Shown: positions 46,600-59,363, counted from the stretch's first letter. The stretch is 64,000 nt of DNA from Epiperipatus broadwayi (GCA_028023455.1 JAQFVV010006313.1:1990992-2054991), one strand, 5' to 3'. A program made the numbers and translations. The notes: generated by a model from the sequence alone, not told the origin.

Positions 46600-46830
46600 A
46601 TGTGCTATACAAATACCCATTGCTCCACGTCTTATGTACAACTGTTGAGCTACTGCCGGCACGTTAGGGATTAAAACGCTGCTGTGACATCAACTGTGTC
46701 ATTTGTAAGGTTGTAAGTCTATGAGCAATGGTAGAGGAACTAGGGTTAGACCAGAGCCGTGGCTTCCATCACCGTAACCCTGGTTGGCCTTAGGATGATC
46801 TATCGGAGTTCTAGGTTTTGTTGCGCAAAT
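46600..46830. other. GC-richer patch with hairpin potential
   Basis: Inverted cccattgctcc / gagcaatgg (about 46617 and 46720) span about 100 bp. An inner agggtta...taaccct pair lies near 46740-46785. It resembles a structured RNA or transposon end, but no family was recognised. Confidence 0.3.
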
Positions 46831-48079
46831 GTACATATTTGACAGTTACAATATGAAAATAAAAACTTTTTTGAGTCATGCAATTATTACTTTTCCACAT
46901 AGAGAAATTACTTTGTATAGCACCTAGAGAATTATGTTTAAAAATTCTAAAATCTCAAAAAAAAAAAAAAGCCTTCATCTACCAAACAGAAAATTTTTTC
47001 ACTAAATTAGATTGCCAACATTTCAAAGAAATCACTTTTATCTTTGTCAAAACTAAGATTGTAATGAAGAACTGTTGTATTTCCATTAAAATGAGTTTGC
47101 AATTAATTTTTATTTTCAACATACAACTGTGAATATCTTCATTATAATATTGTACACACACCCATATAATCAGAATTGCACATGTGTATTGCTGTGTTGT
47201 TAATATTAATGTTCTACCAATCTTCTGGAACACATTGTGATACAGTCACTGAAAAAAGGAGATTGCAACAACTTTGGGGTAATATTCATTACTTTAGTTG
47301 ACAGGTACGATCTTATGGTTGGATAGTAGAATATTGACAGTAATATTAATTAAACGCATAAGCAGACAGTTTGAAAATTGTCAATGTGATATTTTTGTTA
47401 TCTATGTCTTTTTTTTCTCACTGGAATTATACTATATCATGGAATTTATCTTCTGTAGCATGCATAAAGTAGCATGAGTTATTTGTCATCATGAATAGAA
47501 CTGCATCACTACAAAAAAATAACAAATAGGAAAGTTTACCAAAGCAAAAATTTCAGAAATGCTGTGTTTAGTACAAAGTATATTAAATCAAAATTATCCT
47601 TGAAGAAAATTTATTTAACTTTTTTATAATACAAAAATAGAAATAAATAACTATTTAAGAATTTTGAGGATTGGTTAATAATGAAAGAGAAGGGGAAATG
47701 GAATCACTATTTTGAATATATTTTATCAAACATTGTTTGATAAAATAATATCTTATTTACATACGTTTAATTTCAATTAAGAATGATGTATTGTAAATTC
47801 TAGTAAATTTTGAATCATTCATTCAGGCATAGTAAAGCTAATTTAAAGTGATTGTTTAATATTTTCACCCTCTCATTTCCAAATGCTTAAGATTTGCCCA
47901 TACTTAAATGTTTGGGTTGAAAGGATAGATGGATTCATTCTATCTTTTCATGAAGATGTTATCTTGTACTTGGAAAGTGAGAGTATTCATTTATAATTAA
48001 AATCCACAAAGCGTGTGTCTTAGCTTAATGGCTGATTATTATTACAGTTTAAAAACATTGTGCTCTATAAAATAATATC
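46831..48079. other. AT-rich spacer
   Basis: Short open frames (for example 46878-47132 and its antisense) have no motif; nothing supported. Confidence 0.35.
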
Positions 48080-48840
48080 TTATATATAATCTCTTAATAA
48101 ATTACACTAAAACTCCATGCATTGCCAAATTTACTAAACTTACCCATAATCTATTTACTCTATCATATGCCTTCTCTATATCTGTAATGACCATATATAA
48201 CTACCTACCTGTATTCCTACTTATAAATTATAAGTTGTGTGAATACACATAAACTATCCCCTATACGTATGTTCTAAAGCCACCATATATGCAAAAACTT
48301 TATACAACACCAATATTACCGCTACCAGTCTATAAGTGTTTAGTTTTCTATTATCCTTTCCTTAAAATAATAGCCTCACTATTGTATTATTGCTGCTATC
48401 TGAAAATTGTCTTCTATGTCATCTTATTAAAACTTAATAATAGATTTAATTTTGCCCTATTTCCCAAATTCATTGCCATCTTTGTTGCCCATCCATCTAA
48501 ATGTCTTGCATTTCCACTTCTTCTCTGCCTCATATTTTCTGTAAAATTAATATCTATTGGTATGAGCTTTTATGTTTGTTATCATTGTCCATCATATTTA
48601 GCATCTTATCTGTATCTATTTTCTAGAACTACTCTTTCTCCTCATCACTTAGTAATATTATTTCTCTCTCCCCTACATTCCATCTTTTAATATATTTCCA
48701 AAATTTCTTACTCCCATCTCTTCCACTTTTATTAATATCCTCCAATAATTTAATATTTAATTTCATTCTCTCTATATAATTATCTATTTTCGCCAACTTC
48801 TTTTTAATTAAACAGTTTTCCAATTTAATATCCTTTCCCC
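48080..48840 (-). pseudogene. LINE fragment with RT motif A
   Basis: Read on the minus strand: SGRDGSKKFWKYIKRW and following acidic residues (48629-48823) form the linker that precedes the RT in many LINEs. Next come GKDNRKLNTYRLVAVILVLY (about 48320) and RT motif A as TDIEKAYDRVNRLW (about 48140-48190). Stops and shifts are frequent. Motifs B and C are missing, so the piece covers only the N-terminal RT. It may belong to the same family as 41510-42430, but this is not shown. Confidence 0.65.
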
Positions 48841-48859
48841 TTTCTTTATTATTATTATT

Positions 48860-48960
48860 TTTTCATATGTCATAGCATCGGCCGGGACGCGAACCCACAA
48901 CCATCTGCAACCAACTACTTGCTTGCATGGCGGCTGCGATACCTCTCGGCTAACAAAGCA
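48860..48960 (-). mobile_element. tRNA-derived SINE, second subfamily
   Basis: Minus-strand sister of 30259-30363: gttagccgagaggtatcgca, the extra tagttggttgcagatgg, box B gggttcgcgtcccgg, and the end ccgatgctatgacatatgaa followed by an A-run and (AAT)4. It abuts the LINE fragment at 48840. Confidence 0.75.
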
Positions 48961-49479
48961 AGACTTTATTTTTATTAATGCATTTATAGTCTCTGTATTA
49001 AAATGGCATACTCTGCCCTCTTTTGTTCCAAAAACAAACTAAAAATTTATTAAATCTTGTTAAGAATTCTTTGTAAATAGTGGAATATTTTACGATGTGA
49101 ATATTACTAATGATTTAGACTGCAATTATATGAGAAAAATGTTTAATGTTTTATATAACCAGTTTTAAATTAGTTTTTATTTATATATTTGCTTTTTTTA
49201 AAACAAAAAGATTTATCTTTAATATTTTTGTTAGAATGAAAATTATGTATTGATTTTTATATATATAAAAAAAATACTAAATTACCCCCCCCCCCCTACA
49301 TTGACAAACACTAACACAAAATCTTAAAATACATTATAAAGGTCACTAAATGGTACTAATAACAATCAGTAAAAATTTTAAGTATACCCACTTCAAATTT
49401 ATAATATCCAACTCATTTACTTGAAGATTTCAGATATATTCATTAGAATATAAAATATATCGGTATCTCTACCAATAAT
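48961..49479. other. AT-rich spacer with a C-run
   Basis: A poly-C run lies near 49285-49298; nothing else. Confidence 0.35.
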
Positions 49480-49930
49480 TTAACTTAATTATTATAATCT
49501 GTTAATATAGAGAATTTGAACACAGACTTTCAAGTCCTCTTCAGCTATATTCTATCTCATACGTGTGAAAAAGATAAATGATCTCCAACATGCATATTTT
49601 GTGCTGAGCCAGCTCTCATCAGTTGGTCCAGATCATCATCTCCCATACACACATACATATTAAGCACTCAGTTTATATTAAGATAGCAAAGCTTCAAACT
49701 TTAATGGATAGGCTTCAATCTACTATACCCTCCAAATCTTCCACCATCCATACTATTGAAAACCTGATTTTAGAATGTCCAAATCCCTTGCTGATGCCAA
49801 TATCACTGTTGTGCCCATATTGACTCCAAATCACTCTGACCCCTCATATATAGGGTCTTTTCCATTCAAATACACAGATGAGATGGATGGGCAGGATGCA
49901 GGCTGAATCTGTAATTTTTAAATCCAAGTA
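49480..49930 (-). repeat. 440-bp dispersed repeat, cluster copy a
   Basis: The minus-strand unit contains gataaatgatctcca, gtgctgagccagctctcatc, tggtccagatcatcatctc, ttatattaagatagcaaa and ggcttcaatctac, in fixed order, with a tail ending aagtatacttaaatac. Confidence 0.82.
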
Positions 49931-50225
49931 TACTTAAATACCTGAAGATTAGATGTAATATAGGGGATTTGAATGCAGACTTTCAAGTTCCCTTCACCTA
50001 TCCACTCTATCTTAAACAAATGACACACATGGCCACACACAGGAAAAAGATAAATGATCTCCAATATATAAATTCTGTGCTAAACCAGCACTCATCAGTT
50101 GGTCCAGATCATCATCTCACACACATATATAAATAATCAGTGCTCGGTTTATATTAAGATAGCAAATCTTCCAACATTAATGGCAAGCTTCAATCTTTTG
50201 CACCCTCCAACATATATATTTGAAT
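49931..50225 (-). repeat. 440-bp dispersed repeat, cluster copy b (partial)
   Basis: Tandem to copy a and same strand; repeats the same blocks up to gcttcaatcttttgcaccct, then stops at the inversion point near 50225. Confidence 0.82.
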
Positions 50226-50645
50226 GGATAAGGTCCTATATATGAGGACTCTGTGACTTAAAGTAAACATGGGCATGATAACATTGGAATCAGCAAGAGA
50301 TATGGGTATTCCATCATCACCAATGATGGAGATGATGAAAATTTGGAGGGTGTAGTAGATTGAAGCCTATCCAATAAAGTTTGAAGATTTATCTTGATAT
50401 AATCAGAGCACTGATTATATATATATATATGTGTGTGTGTGTGGGGAGGGGATGATCCATCTGATGAGTGCTGGTTCAGACCAAAATATATATATTGGAG
50501 ATCATTTATCTTTTTCATGTGAGTTGATTGCATAAGATAGAGTGGATAGCCAAAAGGAGCTTGAAAATCTGTGATCAAATCTTCTATATTATGTCTAAAC
50601 TCCATGTATTTAAGTATACTGGTACTTAAATATTACAAATTCAGC
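50226..50645 (+). repeat. 440-bp dispersed repeat, cluster copy c
   Basis: Opposite orientation to copies a and b. Has attgaagcctatcc, gatgagtgctggttcag and ggagatcatttatctttttc. An embedded (TG)n lies near 50430. Confidence 0.82.
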
Positions 50646-50945
50646 CTTGTCCTGCCCATCCCTCATCAGTGTTTGGGATCAATTAAGTCAACATGGACCT
50701 GGCAATAAAGGATTTGGGTGTTCCATCATCAGATTTTCAATGGTATGGATGGCTAAAGAGTTGAAGGATGTAGGAGATTAAGGCCTATCCATGAGTTTGA
50801 ATATTTGCTATCTTAATATAATTGAAACACTGATTATATATATGTGAGGGGGAATAATGATCTGGATCAAGTGATGAGTGCTGGTTCAGCACAAAAACAT
50901 TTATTGGAGATCATTTATCTTTTTTACATGTGTGTGGTCACCATT
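50646..50945 (+). repeat. 440-bp dispersed repeat, cluster copy d
   Basis: Tandem to copy c. Contains the perfect hairpin gtgctggttcagcac at about 50878-50892. Confidence 0.82.
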
Positions 50946-51889
50946 TTATCATGATAATTAACCATGTTCTCTTTGTTCTCACTCGTTATAAGCTTTCAAC
51001 TTTTATTTTAATATTAAACCATTATTATATATCAGAATGTAATAAATTTCACTTTTATTTGATAATTTTAACTAGAAATTAAATAAATTCTAAAAAAAGT
51101 CACATTATTTTAAAAATTAGATTTTAATCAAAACAAAGCACAAGATCTTTTTTGTTTGATGTTTGTTTTTAAAATCTCAGCAAATAATTATTATCTAGTA
51201 AATCTATCAACTTATGCTTTAAAGGTTTAAAAAAAATTAGTAAAATTAGTAATTTTTATGATATTTTCAAACAAACTGTCATGATATTTTCACAAATCAT
51301 ATTTACCTGTGACTGCAATTTCCATAGCAACATTACTCAAAAAAATATCTTTTATATTTAAAAATGAAACATTTCTATAAAAAATAAAGTGTAACCAGTA
51401 GGTTACATAGCAGAAAAAAATAAATAATTAGATAGTTTGCAGCCTGTTCCTCAAGTTTGAGAATAAAGAAATATTTTAGTAATGGAGAAAAATAATACTT
51501 AAAATTTTCTTAGACCTATTTTTTAAAGTTATTATTTAACTCAATATTTTTAAAATCTCCATAAGATTGTATGAGAATTTTCAAACATTAAATATATTTA
51601 AAGAGTTTTCATTATAAATAAAAGAGAGGGAATAACAAAGTAAGATTTTAATAACTTTGTAAATTTTATTTTTACTTAATCAGAGTTGTTTTTTTAATCT
51701 CTTAAATAAAAAAGAAAAATCAAATCAGTGCAATTAACTGATTATCTTATTGTTTTTTGCAAGATTTGTTTTTAATTATAAAGGAATGTCAATAATTTTA
51801 TAATATTAAGTTCTTGACTTGTTTTAAATATCTATGATTAAGAAGGAAACTGGCTGAACAATTGTATTTTTAAAATTTTATCTAATTGG
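50946..51889. other. AT-rich spacer
   Basis: Nothing supported. Confidence 0.35.
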
Positions 51890-52450
51890 TCATGAAAGAG
51901 ACGAAATGTAATTGGCTTGTGGACAAGATTGTTCTAGAAAAAAAATACGTGGGTGTGTAAATTAGTGATAATATGCAAGTGTCTAGAAAGGTTGTTGCTA
52001 ACTTAACTGTTGAAGAGAGCAATCAAATCTTAATCCTGCTTCTGAAAAACAAGAAGTAATAGCAGTTAATATTGTGTATCCAAATTAAGATTTAAATAAT
52101 TGCCCCAAGCAGGTGAGGGCTCAGTAGTTAGTCTGGTCTATAACAGACCCATTTTAAATCCAGTCACTAGACTGACTGTTGATTTATTTGTATTGATAAT
52201 CATTCATTATGAATGAGTATGGCTTATACTTATTTATAATGCTGGTGAATTCTTATTTAAATATTCTTATAGTTACTCTAGTGAGTTAACTGGGTTAATC
52301 TCTGAGTGATCTATCATGCTCATCTCTTTGATACTAAATTTTATATTTTTTTTACTCAAGGATAAACAAACAATTCCTCAAATCCCCGATGGCTTAGACA
52401 CTTATTTTCCATAGTGTTACAAGTGGTGACCCAACTTTGGGTTACTGATA
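51890..52450 (+). mobile_element. Possible LTR followed by primer-binding-site-like sequence
   Basis: A GC-richer stretch with a TATA-like segment near 52220 and A/T-rich polyadenylation-type sequence (ggataaacaaac) near 52360 ends in gtgttaca. Directly after comes agtggtgacccaac (about 52420-52437). A 'TGGTGACCC' segment right after a terminal ...ACA is typical of the tRNA primer-binding site next to the 5' LTR in Gypsy and BEL-type elements. No gag-pol follows and no second LTR was found. Confidence 0.3.
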
Positions 52451-54512
52451 TCAATAGTGGTAATCTCCACCTCAGGTATGACTCTTTTATTTCCCTGTAG
52501 CATTACAATATGTAATAACATATATTCTTGATTCCTAATAATTATCATTCAATTATTATGCAAAAATAATGATAAACTTTCCAAAAAACAAAGTTTTTAG
52601 CTATCATAATATTGTCTCAAAGAAATATTGCAAAATTGTTGCAAGATTTGAGATCACCAAGAATACAATGAATACTTATCATAGTGGCCACAGCTTACCA
52701 TACAATGAAATTCCTACTTTTTTGATTATCCTGACATCTTCAGAATTTGTTTGAAACTAAAATATCAAAAAAAAAAAAATGTGAATTTTAAAGTTTTAAA
52801 AAAAAAAAGTTAGCAAAATCTCTCAATAGAGGACTAAAGATGCTGATTGAATTTCATGACTTCTTGACTGACAAAACATTGGTCCTATAATCACAAAAGT
52901 TAATAAAACTTATACGTAATATTTTAGATTTCCAAATCACTTTATTGTTAGAAACATAGTTCTGATTGTAAATATTTTTTATTTAAATATAAAAAGAATA
53001 TTTATTTAGATTTGTTGTGACAATTGCTTAAGCCTCGAAATATATTTCATATATATTCTACCATTGCATAAAACAAACAAGCTGACACCCTTTTATTATA
53101 ATTAATAAAATTTATATGTAAATAAAAATGTTTACACTTCCAATTACTTTTATTTAAATATCCTAATTTATAACAAAATTAACATATTATTATTAATAAT
53201 TTATTTAAAAATAAAACTTGTTCTAAAAATATTGACTTATAATTACAGTAATTCTGCATTTGAAGAAAGTCTTTATCAATGGCATTTTACAGAGCTCACA
53301 TATATTTTTCAGTTTATAATAGTGGTAAATTGACAGACTGTGGAATGTGGTATCCTAGGATTGATTCTGTAGTTGTTTTGTGCAAGATATTTTTAATAAT
53401 AATATTACCTTCCTTTTTTTATTATGCTGTATTTTCTTTTACTAAATAGCTTTTCCTATTTTTAACAATGATATTATCTTTTTTTTTTATGTCCTATTAT
53501 AATAAAACCTTTCTGTACATGATTGCATTATATTAAAGTCTAAAAAATGTATCTAGTGAGTCAAATCAAGTGTTTGACTTTTCTTTTTATAGTTATCCAA
53601 GATTACCCATGAATAAATAAAATGAAGTGTAAAGAAATTATTATCCCCCCAATTATGTTAAAATTTAATGAATATTCTAAAATCTTGTAAAAACTTTTAC
53701 ATTTAGAAAATATTTGATTAAGCAAAATGCTATACATCAAATTCAGTGAAAAAAATAAAAGAAGACTACAATATATGTGCTTTCAACATAAACTGAAGAT
53801 ATTTCATTAATGTAATTTGTATGTATTCGGTTCAGAGAAAAAAAAATGGCTGTCAAATATTAAAATTTGCAAATTTTTTTTGATTTATTTAAATTTTTGT
53901 TTATTTATATTTCACTTTGGATAGCATACAATTGAAATTGCATACTTAGATACAGCATAGTTCGAGGCTCCACTTTACATTCAATAAGTGTGACCAATAC
54001 AAATACCATGAAAAAATATTAGTAAAGAAGGCAAATGTAAATCCATAAGAAATTAAATTACCAAAACATTCTGTGTGGCCACAAAACATATCACAAATAA
54101 GTATTTAATAGCCACAATAATACAAAAAATAAACCATGTAATTTATAGGAAAATAATTAATGGCAATAAATCCTTAAGAATTAAAATCCAGAATATTATT
54201 TATGCACAAAGAAAATGAAAAACACAGTGACAATAAATAATGTGTAGGCAAAAATATATACTTAAACATAACAATCCCAAAAAGGAAATCATGTAATTTT
54301 AAGAAATTACATTTGTAAAAAATACCTGTGAAAATAAAATTGAAGATTGTGCATATCATAAAAAGTAGTTATTGTCATAAATAAACATATTAATCTTGTT
54401 ATTTACTTTTATGACTGTATTTAAGTTATTATAGTGAATGTACATTTCACCTATGTACTTTTTATAAAATTCATTTTCTCTGTATATTTACTACAATTAC
54501 TGTATGAAGTCA
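52451..54512. other. AT-rich region, nothing recognised
   Basis: A 61-codon frame at 52569-52754 has no motif. The rest is AT-rich low-complexity sequence. Confidence 0.35.
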
Positions 54513-54609
54513 AGCATTGGTGGTCGAGTGATTAGCACAGCTGCCTTACAAGCAGTTGTCCCGGGTTTGCAGGTTCGCTTCCCAGCCGATGCTTTGACAT
54601 ATTAAAAAA
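54513..54609 (+). mobile_element. tRNA-Gly-derived SINE (anticodon-loop TAC)
   Basis: Best-preserved copy of the first subfamily: gcattggtggtcgagtgatt, anticodon arm ctgccttacaagcag, box B ggttcgcttccc, end ccgatgctttgacat and an A-run. Intact polymerase III box-like sequences suggest relative youth. Confidence 0.78.
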
Positions 54610-57600
54610 TGGTAATAATAACTGTATGAAATATATATGTAAAAATAAATAACGAGATAGAAATGTACATTTATAACATAAACTGTATTTTTTATAAATA
54701 CACATTTTTCCTTCACCCTGTTTATGGAGTTTTTTTTTTTTTTTAAATAATTTATGTATTTATTGCTGTTATTTTCTTATGGACTAGAGGGTTCACTTTT
54801 TATAGTTGGGTTTAATAATATTTATCTGTCATTAATAAATAATTTAGCCGTTGCACTTTTTAAGCAGAGAGTTTATTTTTCTCATATATGGTTAATTTTG
54901 AAATTTAATTTATGAATTTGTTGCATGAATTATTTTCTTTTGGATTACATGACTTGTTTTTTTAATTGTTGTGCCTGTTAAATCCTTACTTACATTTAAT
55001 CCATAGATTGGTTTTGTAATTTAATTTATAACACTGTTGCATTTTACCCCACCACTAAGTAAATTTCTTAAAGGTCATACTTATTAAATGCATTTGTAAT
55101 CATTTATGCATTGACATGATTGTTAAATAAATTATTTCATACTTGGGTTTTAAACATATTTTTATATTATTGATTTTTTTTAATAAAAAAAAAATGAAGC
55201 TTATTAATAAGTTTTTACTTACTTTCATTGATATGTAGATGGTGGCTCCATCCTATGCCAAAAGTCACACTCTAAATAGCATTTTTATATAATAAGAAAG
55301 AGAATAGCAAAAACTAATGATTGCAGGTGATAAGAGACGCATAGATATAAAAATTCAACAATAGAATATTGATATATAAATAAATAATATATATTTGGGT
55401 TTAATTAAGAATAGTGAAATGTAATAAGATCTAAGGGAAACTCTAAAGCTTTTTAATTCAGTGGTGGTTTTATCTTATCTTATAATGTATATAAAAATAT
55501 GCAACTGATTAAAATTAATATAATTGTAAGCAGTCTTCTTTTGATAACATAATTTTGCAAATAGAATAAATATGAAGATTTAAACTATTTGAAAAATATT
55601 TTTGTTAATTCAAAACAATAAAACTTGTTGGCCATAATAGATATAGACATATTTTACATGCTATTCTATATAACTGAGTAAGTTGATTGTAATGCGATAT
55701 TAAATAAAGTCTTGGAGATCATTAGTTAGCTAATTTAGATTACCATTAATCAACACGATTGCACTGGGATTCGTTTGTGCAGCAGTTAATTTAATTGAAT
55801 ATAAATATAAGATAACAAAAATTGAACTGAATATTGATGTATATTTTGTTTGTTAGACAATATATATTTTTTAAATTATTTACTATTAGCAATTGCGGAT
55901 TATTTTAATTATTCTACATTAGATGTAAATAAATACACTTTATCTTAACGGAGATCTATTCAAACATCATATATATTTATGTTTATATACGTAAACATGT
56001 TAAATGCGAGATTACTTAGAACAAAGTCATAATAAATTAATTTTGGCTTAGGTATATGACCAATTTGTCTTTATAAAGATTATCTAATTTAGCAATAACT
56101 TTTTAAGAAGTTCAAGTTAATTCGTATATTTATTTCTCGTTATCTCAAGGCATTTTCAGAAAATAGCTCATTTAATGTTCTGCGTGGAATCCTTAGAACA
56201 GCTGCAGTTATATTTGAAATGTGCCGCATTATAGATACAAAAGTGTTTGATAAAAGGATTTGTCATACCTGAGAACACACCATATTTATATGTGTAAAGT
56301 AAGGAATTTCAAATTTAAAAATCCTTTCTTCTTCAAATATCTGTGCATCACTGAATACGAATAGAAAAAAAAATGTTCTCAATAATCAAAAGCACATTAA
56401 GTCTATAATACAATTTATAGCTACTTAATGAAACTATATGCATATTATCAATAGTAAATTCAAATTTTAATTAAGGTTTGTGGAACTATTAAATAGAACA
56501 TTAATTATAACAATATAAAAGCAGTGCTAAGTTTTAGTTTTTTATTGTTAATCTTTCCTTTACGGTGAACTACTTCTATTTATTGAATAATTATTTAAAG
56601 TTTTAAACATCTAACATATTTACATATAAAATATAAATAATGTAATTATTAATAAAATAATCTAAATAAAAGTTACATTTAAAATATTTATTAGGAACAG
56701 TTCAGGAAGATAACAGTCAAAAATCGGAAATACACATTTGACGCATGAGTATTTTATGGAACTGTAAGCTGCTTCCGGTTTTTATGGGTTTGTTGCTGGA
56801 CAATATTTTCTAGCGGAAGAAATAATGATGATGAGATCAAGGTGGACTTTATATGAAAAAAGACAGTATGAATATTATAATAATGTGACATATTTTTAAA
56901 ATGTTTAATTTTAAAAGCTTGAATATTGAAAACTTACTATTGAAATTACGCTCTCGTTCGATTTGTTTTTGCATTTTAATAACGTGGCTATAAGAATTTC
57001 TTATTTATTTCTTTATTCAAATATATATATATTGAAGTAAATTGTAATCACTTAATTTGTTTTAGATAATTGGTTTCTTTGATAATTTTTTTACTAAATA
57101 CTTTTTGCGAAGCAAGCATTTTGAATATTCGCTTTAGTATTCAGTATCTCGTTTTCAAATTGATTTTTTATTTCATTAACTATGGGTTTTACAATTTTAA
57201 AATTTTATTTTTAATAAATAAATTATAGCAATGACACATTTATTAAATATTAGCGCATGTGATATGATATACTTTTGTATTGCAACTTAAAAGATTTAAT
57301 ATAAATTAGTTATTCGAAGTTTTTGTAACAGCAAAATATATAGAAAACATTAAAACGAATTAAAATATTTTACAACTATTTTTGATTGCATTTTATCATT
57401 AAAACAAAGGGTAAACTCTTTTATAATGTCAATTAATGATGTTGATTTGATCATTGTTAAGATGGTGCGCCTCTAAAAGACCCCCCCCCCTCTGACGATA
57501 AGAGTTTATATTTTTCCTTAGTGTTATGTTTATAACAGTAAATGATATGCTGTAAACTAAAATATTAAATATATAATTATATTGCTGTGTAATTACTACT

Positions 57601-58008
57601 TTTTTTCATAAACATTAATAGCCTATAATATGGTAAACGTGAACTTGCCAGGTCACGACAAAATTTTGTAGTTCAAATTTTTTTCACCAGTGTTTTTTGT
57701 CGAATTATTTAAAAATTTGTTGTGAAATATCAAATACACGGCAGTATAAAATTATATTATAAAAAAAAAAAATTAATATCTGATAAAAAATAAATATATC
57801 TATTTAATGAAACTATATACATATTAGCAACAGTAAATTTAAATTTCATTTAAGATTTGTTGAAACTTAATAGAATATTAAGAAGAATAAAAATAATATT
57901 ATAACAACATTTTTGACTTATATGCTTGTTTTATTAATGCTATGTATATAATCCTCTATAATGACAATAATCGTCTTTTTTAGAACCAGTACAGTAAATA
58001 TATATATA
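54610..58008. other. AT-rich region with an ETS-like spot at 56771-56820
   Basis: No coding similarity. GCTTCCGGTT (56771-56780) and the inverse AGCGGAAGA (56812-56820) form an ETS-type pair that may mark a promoter. A poly-C run lies near 57481. Nothing else was seen in 3.4 kb. Confidence 0.3.
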
Positions 58009-59361
58009 CAGGGTGTCCATAAATTCTTGTGTGCAATTTTAAAAATTTATAACTATTAGTATTTGTGATAGAAAAAAATCTGTAAAAAAGTATTGGGAAG
58101 CTTAATGTACCTCCTCCTGAGTAAAATCATTTAGTAACTCTTCAACACAATAATTCAATAATTTTTCGAAACTTTAAAAATACTTCTTTTTCAGAATTAC
58201 TTGACCCACAGCTTCAACTGAAGAAAAAGTAAACTGTGTCCTTTGGTTGGCTGAATTAAAATTTACTGTTGTGGTACAAAGAAAGTTTAAAACTGAATGC
58301 AGTAAAGAACCACCTCATAGGAATTCTATTGCCAAATGGATGAAAAAATTCTGAGACAGGCTCAATCCATGATAAACCATAGTCTGGTAGGCCACATGTC
58401 AGTGAAGAAATTGTAGTATCCGCAAACAATCCTTGAAGGTAAGTCCAAGAAACTCATTAAGATAAATTATTACTAGAGTTGAGGCTTTCAAAGTTCACTG
58501 TTCATAAGATTCCGCAGAAAAGACTTCACATGAAACCTTATAAAATTCAATTGCATAAAATGTTGTTAGAAGAGGACTATAATGCATGGCTAACTTTCTG
58601 CCATCAGTTCAATGAAAAACTTGGCAATGAGGATGCCTTTGTGAGTAGTTTAATGTTCTCTGATGAATCAATATTTCACAGTAGTAAGGCCAGCAGGCAT
58701 AATTGCCAGATTTGGGGAAGTGAAAACTCAAATGACATTGCTGAAGATAAAAGAGACTCTCCTAAAGTTAAAGTAAAAATAAAATCATAGGGCCAAATTC
58801 TTTTTGAAGGTTGTGTTATTAATGGTGACTTCTACTTAGATATGCTGCCGAATTATTTTATTCCTCAGCTTCAACAATTGGGATTAAAAGATGATACAGT
58901 ATTTCAACAAGATGGAGCTCCTTGCCACTTTGCTCTGCATGTTAGACAGTTTGTAAATCAGAAATTTCCTAACAGATGGATTGAAAGAGGTGGACCATTT
59001 TCTTGGCCATCACACTTACCAGACTTGACTCCATTAGGTTTTTTTTTATGGAAACATGTGAAAACAACAGTCTATGCAACCAAACCTTCATCATTAGAAA
59101 ACTTGAAAGCTAAAATAACTAATGTGATTTCAGATATTACTGCAAATCAGTTGGCAAATGCTTTTAGAGAACTACAAAATCATATTACCCTTTGTATTAT
59201 TAATGATGGTGGACATGTGGAAACTTAATAAAATATAATAAAACAATAAAAAAAATATATAGATGTTTTTATTTCCACTACATTGTACATAATTTCTCTA
59301 TCACAAATACTAATCAAGTTATAAATTTTTTAAATTGCACACATACTTTATGGACACTCTG
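58009..59361 (+). mobile_element. Mariner-type DNA transposon, 1353 bp
   Basis: Terminal inverted repeats of about 60 bp begin cagggtgtccataaa at 58009 and end in the complementary tttatggacactctg at 59361. They match inward through gcaattt, tataact and agtatttgtgatag. A TA dinucleotide flanks both ends (58007-58008 and 59362-59363), the usual mariner target duplication. Length and single transposase gene fit the family. Confidence 0.92.
58223..59228 (+). pseudogene. Mariner transposase, inactivated
   Basis: The N-terminal helix-turn-helix part reads VNCVLWLAELKFTVVVQRKF and PPHRNSIAKWMKKF in one frame. A frameshift near 58350 leads to SGRPHVSEEIVV, then a continuous part from 58479: FSDESIFH (first catalytic Asp), IWGSENSND, DSPKVKVKIKS, stop at 58788-58790, then NGDFYLDML, FQQDGAPCHF (second Asp) and LPDLTPLGFFLW. 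In related transposases the last motif is usually DLTPLDFFLW; here the third catalytic Asp position is Gly, 41 residues after the second Asp. The C-terminus NDGGHVE is intact. Stops, the frameshift and the lost Asp make it non-functional. Confidence 0.85.
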
Positions 59362-59363
59362 TA

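Noticed and set aside
48289-48690. 133-codon hydrophobic plus-strand frame resembling a membrane protein
   Set aside because: It is antisense to the LINE fragment with RT motif A on the minus strand.
49480-50945. CRISPR-like or regular tandem array
   Set aside because: Units are long, diverged, in both orientations and in eukaryotic DNA; it is a dispersed repeat cluster.
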